Below, one piece after another: positions 21,899 through 32,979 of a stretch of DNA of 64,000 nt. Made by a program: the position numbers and the translations under genes. Location: NCBI GenBank assembly GCA_026120035.1, contig JALRME010000017.1, positions 310,001 through 374,000 of the forward strand. The letters are read 5' to 3'. How positions within the stretch are numbered: the stretch's first letter is position 1; every line of letters begins with the position of its first letter. Source of the DNA: Coleophoma eucalyptorum. Lineage: Eukaryota; Ascomycota; Leotiomycetes; Helotiales; Dermateaceae. A model generated the notes under the pieces. The model made no database searches. It had not been told where the DNA came from and saw only the letters and a list, made by a program, of their open reading frames with translations.

Positions 21899-24162
21899 TC
21901 AAGCCTCTATAGCCTCATGTCTAATCTCCAGCTTTTCTTCTCTTCCAAATCTTGGCCTCCCACCCAAGCTCGCAAGCACGACTTCGTTGTCTGCCGTCAA
22001 AGAATCTAAGACTTCTAGCTCGCGTGCTGAGAATAAGCGAGGAAGCAACACAACTCTCATGGGGATGAGTGCGCAGATCAAGATAGGGAAACCTGTTCGA
22101 CGTCAGTGAATATTCACACTTTGCAAGATTATATTTCTGTAGGTGAGGTAGATGGACATACCGATGGCCGCGATTGTTTGTGAAATTGCTACAGTGCTTG
22201 CGACTCCAAGTGCCTGTAGACCAATAAAAAGCCATGTCTTAGATCTAGGAACTTGGAGTAGCGGTTCACTGGCGCTTACGAAGCGGTGCTCGGTCATGAG
22301 GAAGAGTAGTTTCTTGGTCATGCCGTTTGTTTCAATGCTTGCCCACTGTTGCACAAGTTAGTACCTGCAGGTTGAAGCATATTATGCGCGCTTGAACGAC
22401 TCACCCCGACGACGAAGAAGACCCCAGCGAAGATCGCCTGCGGCATGGTGTGCAGGACGATCAGTAACGGACCTGTCATAGTCCCGATGAGAGCAAGGCC
22501 CATCAAAAAATGTGACACCCTCTGCTCAACCACGGATTCGGCGACAATGACGGGAGTCCGGATTTCTGGGCCATCATCTCCGTCTTCAGACAAGGAGGCC
22601 CGGATGACTTGAACTTCTGTAATGTAGTTTGTCAAGGAGTCGGTGTGGACAGGTGCCTGTAAGATAACATATGATTAGACTGTGTTCAGAGCGTCTGAAA
22701 AACGTGATGTGAAAAGTCTTACTTGTGGCACGAGACCATTCGGCAACGGGAGCCCCAAGATTCCGGAGACAAATGTCGTGCAGCCGAGCAGGAAGAAGTC
22801 CCAGTGAAATCCACCGGGTTTCTTCAGCGGGAACTGTTTGGCTTGTGCAGTGATACTGCTGACATTCTATGGTATTCAATATCAGCGAGCTTACTCTAAA
22901 GTCATGGTAAGGTTTAGTTTGAAAAGTGTATTGTGACTGACATGATCATAATAGAACAGTAACATGACCAGAAACCCGAACGGCATGGCTACGAAGACCC
23001 ACTTGACATCCAATTCCCAAAAGCTTATCAGCCAGGTCCGCGGCTGAGTAGGATAGAAAGCCCTGCTTATTGGTACGACAGCCAGATCCGAAGACTTGAG
23101 TGTTCCAGGAATATGCGAGAAGCCAACCCAGAATATCGTGCCAAACTATAATTAGTTAGTGATTGGAAAAGAGGATTGCGAAGTAATCATAGGACTTACC
23201 ACGTAAGCGTAATCCGCCAGAAATCCTCGCAAGTATGGTTTGCATAGTATCCCAGCGCCAATCTTCTCTAAGCCATAGATTGTCCCAAAGTAAAGTATTG
23301 CGATCATACACGACGCATAACCATTAATAGGGCCTTTTTGTGTGAACTGGGCCACAAGTTCCTCTACTCCTTTGACTACGCCCTCATCAGTACCAAAGTC
23401 CTAGCAGTAATACACTTAAGCGGGACTTACTCATGTAAACAATCCCAACATACATCCCAAATGCCTCACTCGAGAAGTCCGTCACATAGCGCATATAGTC
23501 GCACACGTTTGCCAAAGCGACAAGCCAGTGAAAAATAGCTGCCCAAATTGCAGTCCATGCCATGAACATGGGGTAGATCTCCGGCTCGTACAGATTTATG
23601 ATGTCGTAGATGGTGTAGTTAAACAATGAGATCAGACCAGTGATGCCGACAATTGTAAGTGGTTGTGCACCCAGGGTACTGAAAACCATAGCGGCGAGTG
23701 CGGAAGCGAAAAGTGCTTCATTGACTCCGTAGAATGAGCCAGTGCGTCTATACATGTCTAATGTGTATGCTAATGCTGGGAGAAGACTTTAATTGATTTA
23801 ATGGCTTTTCTCATTTGTTGTGGTGCGAGAATGACTTACTTAACAAAGTACATCCGGATCGTACTTGCGATGACTCGGTATGTCCATGCATCTGTGATAT
23901 CGCTGGCATAGTATGGTAGTCTTCGACGGATATCGTGATATATCCCTCGTCCAGGTCGAAGGAGTCTGTAGCTCTTCCAACCTTGTAATTCATCGAAGCG
24001 GTACTTCTCATTATTGATGGCAAGAGTGTCGTCGTTTGAGTCTGATGAATCATTATTAGGGCGTTCTGCTTTAGGTATCGACTCCATTTGTGAAACTGGA
24101 GAGGAATCTGTAACTTTCTGAAAGTCTGAACTGAATATGGGAGAGAAACGAGCTTGTAGCAT
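21899..24162 (-). CDS. BOR1: Bor1-like SLC4 anion/borate transporter
   Basis: Eight exons: 23840-24162, 23431-23786, 23200-23375, 22942-23145, 22723-22866, 22405-22656, 22162-22345, 21899-22092; 610 aa. An N-terminal cytosolic tail of about 75 residues precedes GRGIYHDIRRRLPYYASDI and the SLC4/HCO3_cotransporter core: a helix ending VNLLPALAYTLDM, YGVNEALFASALAAMVFSTLGAQPL, TGLISLFNYTIYD, LGLPLPNGLVPQAPVHTDSL and FLIGLQALGV, closing with the hydrophobic PILICALIPMRVVLLPRLFS and a short hydrophilic tail. Yeast Bor1p exports borate at the plasma membrane and also affects the vacuole. The acceptor of intron 1 (AATTAAAG) is unorthodox but is required to give the conserved LLPALAYTLDM. The gene is divergent from the SET gene at 24854. 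Confidence 0.9.
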
Positions 24163-24853
24163 TACTATGAGTTGGAATATATATGACTATCTAGCGCCAT
24201 GGTCTTCCATGCCAAGGATTATGAGAACCGGTGTGATTGAAAAGGCTTGAGCAAGGGTGCGGCTCAATTTGGGTATGAATGTCATTGACAACTTTGACCA
24301 TGCTGCCTGGCCATGACTTGTTGCGCCGAGTAAGTATTCAACAGATCATAAAGTCAAAGAATATACGATAGAGCTTAAGAAATCTCTTTGGCAAATGAGA
24401 TATATGTGTTTCCTATATCTTTAACACCACTACTCAACGAAAAAGTCTTGTTGTACAGGCATAGCAATCTAAAACTCATAGGGTTACGGTGATATCACTT
24501 CCCCGGTAGCGTACTCAATTGTGGACCTTCAGATGAATACGTATGAGCACCAGTACGGGTTGTTAAGTCGGAAAATAACTAGCTCAACTCATTCTAGTTG
24601 GATTCATAGTAAATTCCTATCCTCACCCTCACAGAAACCACTCTATTCACAGAAGATGCCAAAGGCTCAAGACAACAAAAGAGGAGATGAGGCTTTTGAC
24701 AAAGCCACCGCGTAAGCGATGCCCAGCCTCGTTAAGGAAATCTTCTGCCCGGGCAGACAAACTAGTAACATCCGTGCAAGCCAAGTCCTCACAAGTACCA
24801 ACGACAACAACGACCATCCATCCGACCGAATCTTCTTCGCTCGATGATTCGAG
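24163..24853. other. Divergent promoter region between transporter and SET gene
   Basis: About 690 bp separating two divergently transcribed genes. It contains short frames only, and no TATA element stands out. Confidence 0.5.
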
Positions 24854-27051
24854 ATGGATGCCCAAGATGAAGGAAGCTCGGATTTCAATTCAATCATCTT
24901 CCATTTGAGGAGCCTTGCCCGTTTACTAGGTTCATCTAGTGCGCAGGCGTTGGATCATACCCTGTCTCAAGTCCCGGCGACTTCGACCCCGTATTTGCGT
25001 TTTCAGGCGCACCTGTGCAGTAGTCCTCTCGAGGATGGAAACTCCTGTGCCATACAATGCAGCTCAGATGATATTGTCTTGGTAGGGTAGATTCTAACAC
25101 TTTCAACCCTGTATTTGGTTTAATGAATGCCTGGTAGGGTCAATTGGATCTTCGGCTCCTGCAGCAGGAGTTAAATAGGAGTATTGGCATCGCATCTCCA
25201 ATATCACATGCCGAATCACCACGAACAGAACCAGGTGACCCTGCTTCTATGAATCTAGCAGGTCTTGACTTTTCATCATGTTCAAGACAACAGTCTGAAG
25301 TCTTTGCCAGGCGGAAAGCCGTTGGCGGTCTGCGTCTTGGACCTGTTTGTGCAGCCACTTCAACGACAGAAACCAGGATGCCAGCAGATCCCAGAGCACC
25401 CGGTGAAACTTCCGACAATGAAGCGTCTACTCGGAGACTGCAACCTGACTCCAGGGAGTTCCCAAAGAGAAAGCCAAAAAAGGATCTGGAAAAGCATACG
25501 ATGGAACCAACGACTCTGGACAAGTTCATCAATGGAGTCTGGAAACAGCTTCATAGTAGTCTTGAGCTCAGTGTCTCAGTGGAGGTAAGTTTTGGACTAT
25601 CATCAAGAAGCATAAAACTAACAAGGCAAGGATTTGACACCCTATATGCACACTACTAGTCTAGACTCGACTTTAGAGGTATTTCTGAGTTCCCTACATG
25701 AAGTAGCCTACTAAAGAAAACTAGGAGTTCCGCAACATCAACGAGCTTTGTCTTAAAACCACAAAGAGAAGCCGTGCTGCTCGAGCATTAGAAATTGTAG
25801 TGCAAGCTCACTGGGTAGATTGTTTTGATGCCAGAGTCAGAGCCGTGTACAATGAAGATTACCCAAAGTTATCTACAATGGATGCGCGCGTTGCCACAAT
25901 CCGAGAAGCCTGTTCGATTTTGAAATGGTCCGAGAAAGAATTGAGGAATAGATTGTGAGTCCACTTAAGTTTACCGTCATTCATTCCTCTAAACACCTTA
26001 TTTTTTAGGGGTATCTGGCGTGGATACAAAGAAATCAAAGATGCAGGAGGTTGGGTTCCACTGATATTTGCCGGCAATGGCATCTACCGATTCTGCAAGT
26101 ACCGAAATGGATTTCTGAAAGATTCTGGAGCGAGATTCAACAGTATCCGCTCCAGCCTCGAGATTGCAGCAGATACACTGCATCCAGAATGGCGACAAGT
26201 CCTTTCGGTACTCAGCGCAAGCACATCCCAAAAGTATCACGGCCACCCTCACGACTGGGTGATAAGTACAGAAGAAGCACCTAGACGTCTACGAGAGTGC
26301 TACCCTGACCAAGATTTCCAGTTTGAGCATATCGAGGATTCCGTGCTCGACAAGGAAGCTTGGGGCAACGAGGATCCCCGTCGCCTATCTGATTCTGGGG
26401 AGGTGAACACTATCTGTTTGGATTGTAGATTGCAGCAATCGAATGATTCACAGCTAAATCGTTGCTGTTGTTTTCCAGAGCTGTTTGGTGATAAACGCGC
26501 TCCTTGTCCTGTGCAGATCTTCAGGACGGCAAATGGGAGGAACAATGGGTTGATTGCTCGAAGTGTAAGTTCGCGTCGAGAAGGAGAAAAATCAAACGAG
26601 ATATACTAACATATCAATAGAATTTCGATCGAGGCACAGCTGTTGGCGAATTCGTAGGACTAATCACGAAATCACTCCGCAACATCGACTCCATGCAAGG
26701 CGGGACTGGGAAGAATCGATATCAGATCTACCAAGGAAAACAAGGTATTTTCCCCATCCAACCTCCCCTGCCTTCCCTAGCTTTCAATCTCTGAATCTTT
26801 ACTTAACTCACCCAACAGGAAATTATACACGCTTCATCAACCATTCATGCAAGCCGAACTGTCAGTTCCAAAAGTTCAGTTGGCTCGGCACAGAGAGGAT
26901 CATAGTGGTTTCGAAGGGCGTCATGTCTGGGCAGGAGATCACGGTCGACTACTCGGATCATTACTGGCGTGATTTAGACAAGATCTGTTTGTGTGGTGAG
27001 AGTTGCTGTCGGTTTGTGCAGAGGAGTGGAAAGAGGGTTAGGTGCACTTGA
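24854..27051 (+). CDS. SET-domain protein with unfamiliar N-terminal half
   Basis: Six exons: 24854-25081, 25138-25584, 25725-25954, 26009-26564, 26621-26744, 26819-27051; 605 aa. The C-terminal part is a SET domain: GEFVGLITKS, the cofactor-binding FINHSCKPNCQF, and EITVDYSDHYW where the usual DYG/DYxxE is altered. A post-SET cysteine cluster follows (CLCGESCC). SET domains methylate lysines using S-adenosylmethionine, often on histones. The middle carries a conserved-looking block I cannot name (WRGYKEIKDAGGW and GNGIYRFCKYR). A Cys-rich segment (CLDCRLQQS to RCCCFPELFGDKRAPC) precedes SET where a pre-SET would lie, but it does not match the canonical nine-Cys pattern. The N-terminal 200 residues are low-complexity. 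The ATG at 24854 is the first in frame of exon 1; the enzyme target is unknown. Confidence 0.75.
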
Positions 27052-28380
27052 TCTTGTCCGTCTTATTTCTGTGTATGAGTATGCGGGATTTGGGAGTGGC
27101 GGGGGCGCGATGGGACGGGATACTTGACATGGAGTTTTGGGAGTGTACTGAGTATGTTGTGATAGGGTACTTTTGTGTTCTGATTATGGGATATCTTGTC
27201 CTACCTCCTGCCAGGTAGACCTACTCCGTGAATCAAAACTAGAACACCTTTCCTCTCTTACACCCCATAACCTCAGAATACACCTTCCAATCTTAATAGA
27301 TCGAACGAAAGAACAGGAGTCCAAAGGCTGCATATGTCGTGCCCGGGCTTGGAATTTCACCCTCAACAAGCTAATGTTCTATCTTACCTCCCCACGATCA
27401 TCTATTAAGTACTTACTACATGACAAAAAGGTCCGCACCTAAAGGCTAGCCAAATACTATTATTGCACCACTCTCGAATAGCATTCTCAACCCTTCCTTC
27501 CTCTCACTACCACACCAAACTCACCAAAGTCACCGACATAGGAAACGCCAAAACCACTTTACCTTAGTTAATTGCTCGCCCCACTTTTATTATCATAAGC
27601 AAGCAGGCAAAGCTTCTTTTAGTGACTAAGTTAATCTAGAGGATCTGTTAAACTCTCCCTTAAAACCCCTCAGAAACAGCAATCCCTGAGATTTGACATC
27701 TTATACAAGGAGAGTAACCTATATATGCGGTCTGTGGAAGCCTAGCTATCAGGACAGCTCAAGGCAGAGAGAAAGCTGGATCGGAGATATCTTTGGTTAA
27801 AAAATTTAAGGGCTGGAACAGTGTGATGAGTGTATGCGCCTGCAATTGGACTCATAAAACACGGGTGAGAAAAAGGAAACAAAGACAGCCCAACACGGTT
27901 AAGGAAAAGCTGACACAAATTCGTGGAGACAGTAGGAAAGATATGCCTGATCCTACTAGCAAAGAAATCGACTATCCTCCCAGGAGTTCCAAGGAAGAAA
28001 AGAAGAAGGGAAAGAAAAGACTCGGCCACAAACCCGAATCCGAAAAGCTGGAAAGATATGACGCGTCGGATATGATGAAGTGAATAAGAAGATATCTGTG
28101 CTATTCTCGCTGCAAAATAAACTCCCTAGGATTCCAAAGCTAAGGTACCAAATTGAAAGAAAAAGAATAACCACACAAAAGCTTGCGGGATCAAGGGCTT
28201 TTCGCCAAGGCACGCCATTAGAGAAGATTTATCCTCTTCGATTCCTTCCAGTTAAGATTCCCTCGCACATGGACAAGTGAAGCCCTGTTCCCTTTCTAAA
28301 TATTCAGTATCCAATCTCCAGTTCGTATATTCTTGGAGGATGGGTGATGCAAAACGGCGGTGATGAGGTACAAAAGGCCC
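27052..28380. other. Convergent 3' spacer, no gene
   Basis: About 1.3 kb between the ends of the SET gene and the gluconolactonase gene. One Lys-rich frame (27793-28083) lacks an ATG at its start and looks compositional. No other feature was noticed. Confidence 0.5.
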
Positions 28381-29163
28381 CTACAAGCTTCCTTTCCTAG
28401 GGAAACTAACACCTTCCACAGCAGCATTGTCGACGAACCAACTACATCTCTCACCAGCACCCTCATTGACCAACGCGCACGGCAGACCTGCGCCCTCCTC
28501 AAAGATCTTCTTCATAATCTCCTTCTTTCCGCCGCCTGTAGCGACGAAAGCAACCTTGACACCATGCGTAACAACGGGCAAGCTCAGTGTGATTCTCTTT
28601 GGCGGAGGCTTGGGGCTATCCTCGATAGGTGCAACCCAGGCGTCCGTTTCCCTCAGGAGGGCATGTCCCGGGAACAAACTGCAGGTATGACCATCAGGAC
28701 CACAGCCAAGGAGGAGTAGATCGAAGATAGGAAGCTTGACAGAATCGCGCGACGCGAATGAGCGGACAAGAAGCTGCTCATATTGATCGGCTAGCTCTTG
28801 CACGTCGTCCAGATGCGTTACGTCAATTGGGTGCACGGCTGGCTTGCCCATCTCGGCGGGGATCTTGTCTAGCAGCTCGGATTTCAGCAGCGCATAGTTG
28901 GAGTCTTCGTGGTCAAGCGGCACAGCGCGCTCATCTGCGAAGAATATCTCCCACTTGTCAAACTTGATCGTGTCCTCCGGTGAGGTGGGCGGGGCAAGTA
29001 AGGCTTGTGCGAGCGTCTTTGGTAGAGAGCCTCCTGATACAGCGACTTTGAAGGCATCGTGTCGATTGATACCGGCGTTTTGGCATTGGATTATGTAGGT
29101 TCTGAGGGTGCTGGCAAGGGCATCGACCGCCGGGAATGCGAAAAGGTTTGGTTGCTTCCCCAT
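28381..29163 (-). CDS. 6-phosphogluconolactonase
   Basis: A single exon of 260 aa, the normal size for the family. It hydrolyses 6-phosphogluconolactone to 6-phosphogluconate, step two of the oxidative pentose-phosphate pathway, in the cytosol. Family signatures in order are VAVSGGSLPKTLA (phosphate-binding loop near residue 43), WEIFFADERAVPLDHEDSNY, DLLLLGCGPDGHTCSLFPGH (the glycine- and histidine-containing active-site motif) and RITLSLPVV. The protein is of the yeast Sol3/Sol4 type. The ATG at 29163 lies directly before MGKQPNLFAF. It is divergent from the PHO13-like gene at 31200, with 2 kb between them. Confidence 0.95.
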   Translation of the reverse strand: MGKQPNLFAFPAVDALASTLRTYIIQCQNAGINRHDAFKVAVSGGSLPKTLAQALLAPPTSPEDTIKFDKWEIFFADERAVPLDHEDSNYALLKSELLDKIPAEMGKPAVHPIDVTHLDDVQELADQYEQLLVRSFASRDSVKLPIFDLLLLGCGPDGHTCSLFPGHALLRETDAWVAPIEDSPKPPPKRITLSLPVVTHGVKVAFVATGGGKKEIMKKIFEEGAGLPCALVNEGAGERCSWFVDNAAVEGVSFPRKGSL

Positions 29164-31199
29164 GATTGGAAAGTGTGTAAATTGGTGGGCTGCAGCTTTT
29201 GGTGGTGGGTGGTTTTGGTGGGGTGGTGTTGTCTTAAGTTGGGAATGAGTCGGAGTTTCTTGGAATGGCGGGAGAAATTGTTCGAAAGGCGATGATGTTG
29301 GAGGATTGGAGAGGCTGTGCCTAGAGGCCTAGAGGTGAAAAGAAGCTATTTGTCCGTTCGATCTTGTCCAGTTCCTAACCAGAGCTTGAATGGACGAAGG
29401 TGTGGATAGAGTGGGGTCCGCTCAAAAATTTGGGCAACAGGCAGGTTCGTCGGTGGGTGATGTACGGTAAGTAGATGGATTGGTGAGGGCCCGATTGATA
29501 GAGGAGAGGGAGCGCAGACGAGATAAGGTAGTACGGTACGGGAGGAAGAGAACAGGCTACTGGAATCAGATGTTTTGTTTCGCGCTGGACATTTAAGAGG
29601 CTCGCCAAGATATGAGATGCAGTAAGGTGAAGAGAAGTGAAGAGGTGTGAACAAATGAGCCGACCGTCCACAACAGAATCGTCAGTTCAATCTAATCTTG
29701 AAGGGAAGCAGGCGGCGAACGAGGGTTTGACGAGAGATGACGCGCGCGGGAGCTAAACGCCGACAGCTAAACCTTGAAGCTTCCTTGGATTTCGTTTACC
29801 AGTGTCGCATTGCTGAGATGATGTAAAAAAGGCCTGATCTGGAGTTACCTGAAAGACTGTATATTTGATGAGTAGTCCTTGTGCGAGTCAGTCTGCCGTT
29901 ATGATAACCAAGCGCTCCGGCGTAATTAAATCAACCAAGCCCAAGCACTGCTCGACGGTGCGCACCATTACTAACAAATATTCTCTAGGCACAGCACGAC
30001 ATAGCAAAGCACAGCACAGCACAGCACTGCACAACACAACGCAACGCAACACCAGAAGAAGAGAACGTGGCCCTGTTAGTTTGCATTCACACGTGAAGGT
30101 TTTGCCATGAAGCCGAGAGATGGAGTTGAGCATGGAGTTTACGAACACTTCCGGAAAGGATTGCCTTGCCACAAAGAACTTCAGCGAGAAGCAAGGCTGA
30201 CGTAGAGCAAGAGCCGGAACTCCAAGACGCTGAGAGTTAAGCGTAAGCAAATTGCCAGAGGAGCAGAAAGTGGGACAACTCTCAACAGGCCAATCCTCTT
30301 ACGATCTGATCCTCTGCGCATCTCTTAACATGAAACACTTGTGTTTAACGGCACTTCCTAGCTCTTGGAGGCCCGTCTTTATCTTCCTCCTCGCTCCGCG
30401 CTCCCGCTTCCTTTGCGAATGAGGCTGAATCCACCCAAGAGTGTAACGTAAGCAAGTTAAGGGTTAGCTCTGAAGCATTGCTCAACAGAAGATACACAAG
30501 GTAAACTCAAAACTGCCCTGGAACAGACGAGGCGTAATTGGGTCCTCACATATTCATGTTCAGTACACAGAAGGGAAACACGTGCAAGCCACACGATGTT
30601 GTACCTTGGTCGGCCACAAGGTACAAAGAAATAGTATGGTCTTCGGGAAGCTTGTGAAATTTCATGTCTGCCCAATAAGAGTCAAACCTTGCTCGGGAAA
30701 CAGATTTGAAGCCGATCTGAATGAACATCAACATCGTCAAAGGCGTGCTGAGAGATAACTACTGGACATTTCACCTTGCAACAATGTCTGTTTCTCAGAG
30801 ATGAGATACCTGTACGAGGCCAACACTGCTTCAATATTGAAACTATCCCAACGCTCGCCTTAGAGATCTAAACATAATTAGTCAGCAGTCTTGGCTAATA
30901 TCAGCCACTGAGGCGATCTCGGTCTTGGACTTCATGTTCGGTGTTTGTGTGAACAAGTGCTCTTATAAGTCCGGCGCTCAATACTGCAGAAATCGAATAG
31001 ACTTGATGGGCCGTCTCAGAAGACTGGGTCGCTTATGTATGATGACATAAGCAGTCCGCTTTGACCGCCTTATGGGAAAATGGCGAGCGGGCTTTGGTGG
31101 GGTCGAAGAGAACCCCTCCAAAGATAGAGAGTCGGTCGATTGTTTTTATTTTGCAACCTCTTTTGTATATTATAGAGCAAGCATTCCACAGATTGCAAT
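29164..31199. other. Divergent intergenic region with simple repeat
   Basis: A 2-kb spacer holding the promoters of two divergent genes. It contains a pentanucleotide AGCAC-type repeat near 30005-30050. Frames on both strands are short and shaped by this repeat. No gene is supported. Confidence 0.5.
30005..30050. repeat. AGCAC pentanucleotide microsatellite
   Basis: Several AGCAC units run on and then decay into ACAAC/GCAAC variants. It lies in the spacer between the gluconolactonase and phosphatase genes. Confidence 0.7.
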
Positions 31200-32268
31200 A
31201 TGGCACACCTTCCCAAGCGTCTCACTGGAGACCAGGCTGCCATCAATGAATTTATTGATAAGTTTGACGTGCGTTGAGTCAGTCCCGGATAAGGACAATT
31301 CTCCAGACCGTAACTAATTTCTGCAGGTCTTCCTATTTGACTGTGATGGTATGCATATCCATATGGACTGTGGTAATTTATATTGACATTGCAAGGCGTT
31401 CTATGGTCTGGCGACCTTCTCTTTGAGGGTACCGTTGAGACCTTGGAGTTGTTGAGATCCAGAGGTGGGCTGACTCTTGACCCTTCTTGATCAACCACTG
31501 ATTGTATCTACAGGAAAAAAGACTATTTTCGTTACCAATAACTCGACCAAATCTCGCGCCGACTATTTGAAAAAGCTCACATCGATGGGCATTCCAGGAA
31601 ACGTCGACGAGATTTTCGCATCCGCTTATTCGTCTGCCATTTACATTGCGCGAATTATGAAGCTCCCAGCACCCAAGAATAAGGTCTTTGTACTTGGCGA
31701 GAGTGGCATTGAGACAGAATTGAAGTCAGAAGGTGTCGAGTTCATCGGTGGGACCGATCCGGCCTTCCGAAGAGACATCACTCCCGAGGATTACAAAGGA
31801 ATCGCTGATGGATCTTTGCTTGACGACAATGTCGGGATTGTGCTTGCTGGCCTGGATTTCCACGTTAATTACCTCAAGCTTGCGCATGCCTACCATTATC
31901 TCGCCAGAGGTGCAAAGTTCCTGGCAACCAATACCGACAGCACTCTTCCCTCAAATCACTCGTTCTTCCCTGGCGCCGGGTCTATCAGTATTCCGCTGGT
32001 CAACATGACGGGACAACAGCCCCTCGCTCTCGGCAAGCCGAGTCAGGCTATGATGGATGCAATAGAAGGAAAGTTCCAGTTCGACCGCTCGAAGACGTGT
32101 ATGGTTGGCGATCGATTAAATACTGACATCCAGTTCGGTATTGAGGGTAAGCTTGGAGGAACTCTGGCAGTGTTGACGGGAGTGACCAAGAAATCGGATT
32201 GGGAAGCGCCTGGGGCGGAGGTGATTCCAGCATACTATGTAGATAAGTTGAGTGACCTGCGGGGTTGA
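31200..32268 (+). CDS. PHO13: PHO13-type HAD phosphatase (4-nitrophenylphosphatase/phosphoglycolate phosphatase)
   Basis: Four exons: 31200-31268, 31327-31348, 31396-31464, 31514-32268; 304 aa, typical for the family. HAD motif I is split by an intron: VFLFDCDG then VLWSGD, with the nucleophile Asp and the acid/base Asp two residues on. Motif II is VTNNSTKSR, and motif III/IV includes the Lys of LGKPSQAMM and MVGDRLNTDIQFG. The C2 cap domain lies between. The yeast enzyme removes damaged glycolytic side products (2-phosphoglycolate, 4-phosphoerythronate, 2-phospholactate). Every junction follows GT-AG. The start MAHLPKRLTGDQ is the first ATG of exon 1 and is close to the usual N-terminus. Confidence 0.93.
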
Positions 32269-32979
32269 GAGGGATGATTGCTTATACCGAGAATGAGACA
32301 TGGCGATAGACCTGGGCAGGACTGGATGCAGCCCAGTGGACCCCTTATAGACTACAACCCTGATTCCGAAAGAAGTTACAATAATTCCACCATGCAAGAA
32401 ATAACTTGGCGGACAGAACAGAACAGAACAGAACAGGCCAGAGATCAATCGAACCAGGCAGAGATCATGCCCGATCGCCAGACAGACTTCGAGTGCCTCC
32501 CTCTTTAGTGCGATCGGATTGGACAGGGGAGAACAATCAGAGCAACTGACTTCCCAACATGCACCATTAAGCGCTTGTCCCACATGGTCTTTCCCATATC
32601 CCATTCCCAAGACCTTGATTTCTGCTTGATGCAGACATGCTAGCATGGTCGGGCCTAGAATGTGCCCTGTCCTGCTGTGAATTGTGCACGCACAATTGAT
32701 TTTCTTAGAGAGATTGAATGTATTCGCACGATTCCTGGATGACCAATTCAGTCCTGCCTTTCCTAGATCCAGCCACGGCGAAAGCAATGGCCTAATAACT
32801 ATCGTCCCGCTGCCGTTTCTGATTGGCTAGGAGCAAAACCTCCGGCCGACTGAATAAATTTTGGTACGAACGAGGCAACAGAGGCTCAACGGTGTGGGAC
32901 CTTGGAACTTTGCACAAATATGTCATGTCAAGACCTCTCACCTTTCTTTCGCAATGTGCAAACTCTCAGGGTCACCATC
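32269..32979. other. Intergenic with AGAAC repeat
   Basis: About 700 bp between two plus-strand genes. A short pentanucleotide run (CAGAA repeated about five times) lies at 32413-32436. The frame of the SET-MYND gene is open upstream to about 32902, including an alternative ATG at 32920. Confidence 0.5.

Noticed and set aside
27793..28083. Lys-rich frame between convergent genes
   Set aside because: It opens with a non-ATG codon and owes its openness to A-rich composition.
32902..32979. Longer N-terminus for the SET-MYND protein
   Set aside because: The open frame begins with TTG; the ATG at 32980 (CATCATGTCC) gives the natural start, although an ATG at 32920 remains possible.
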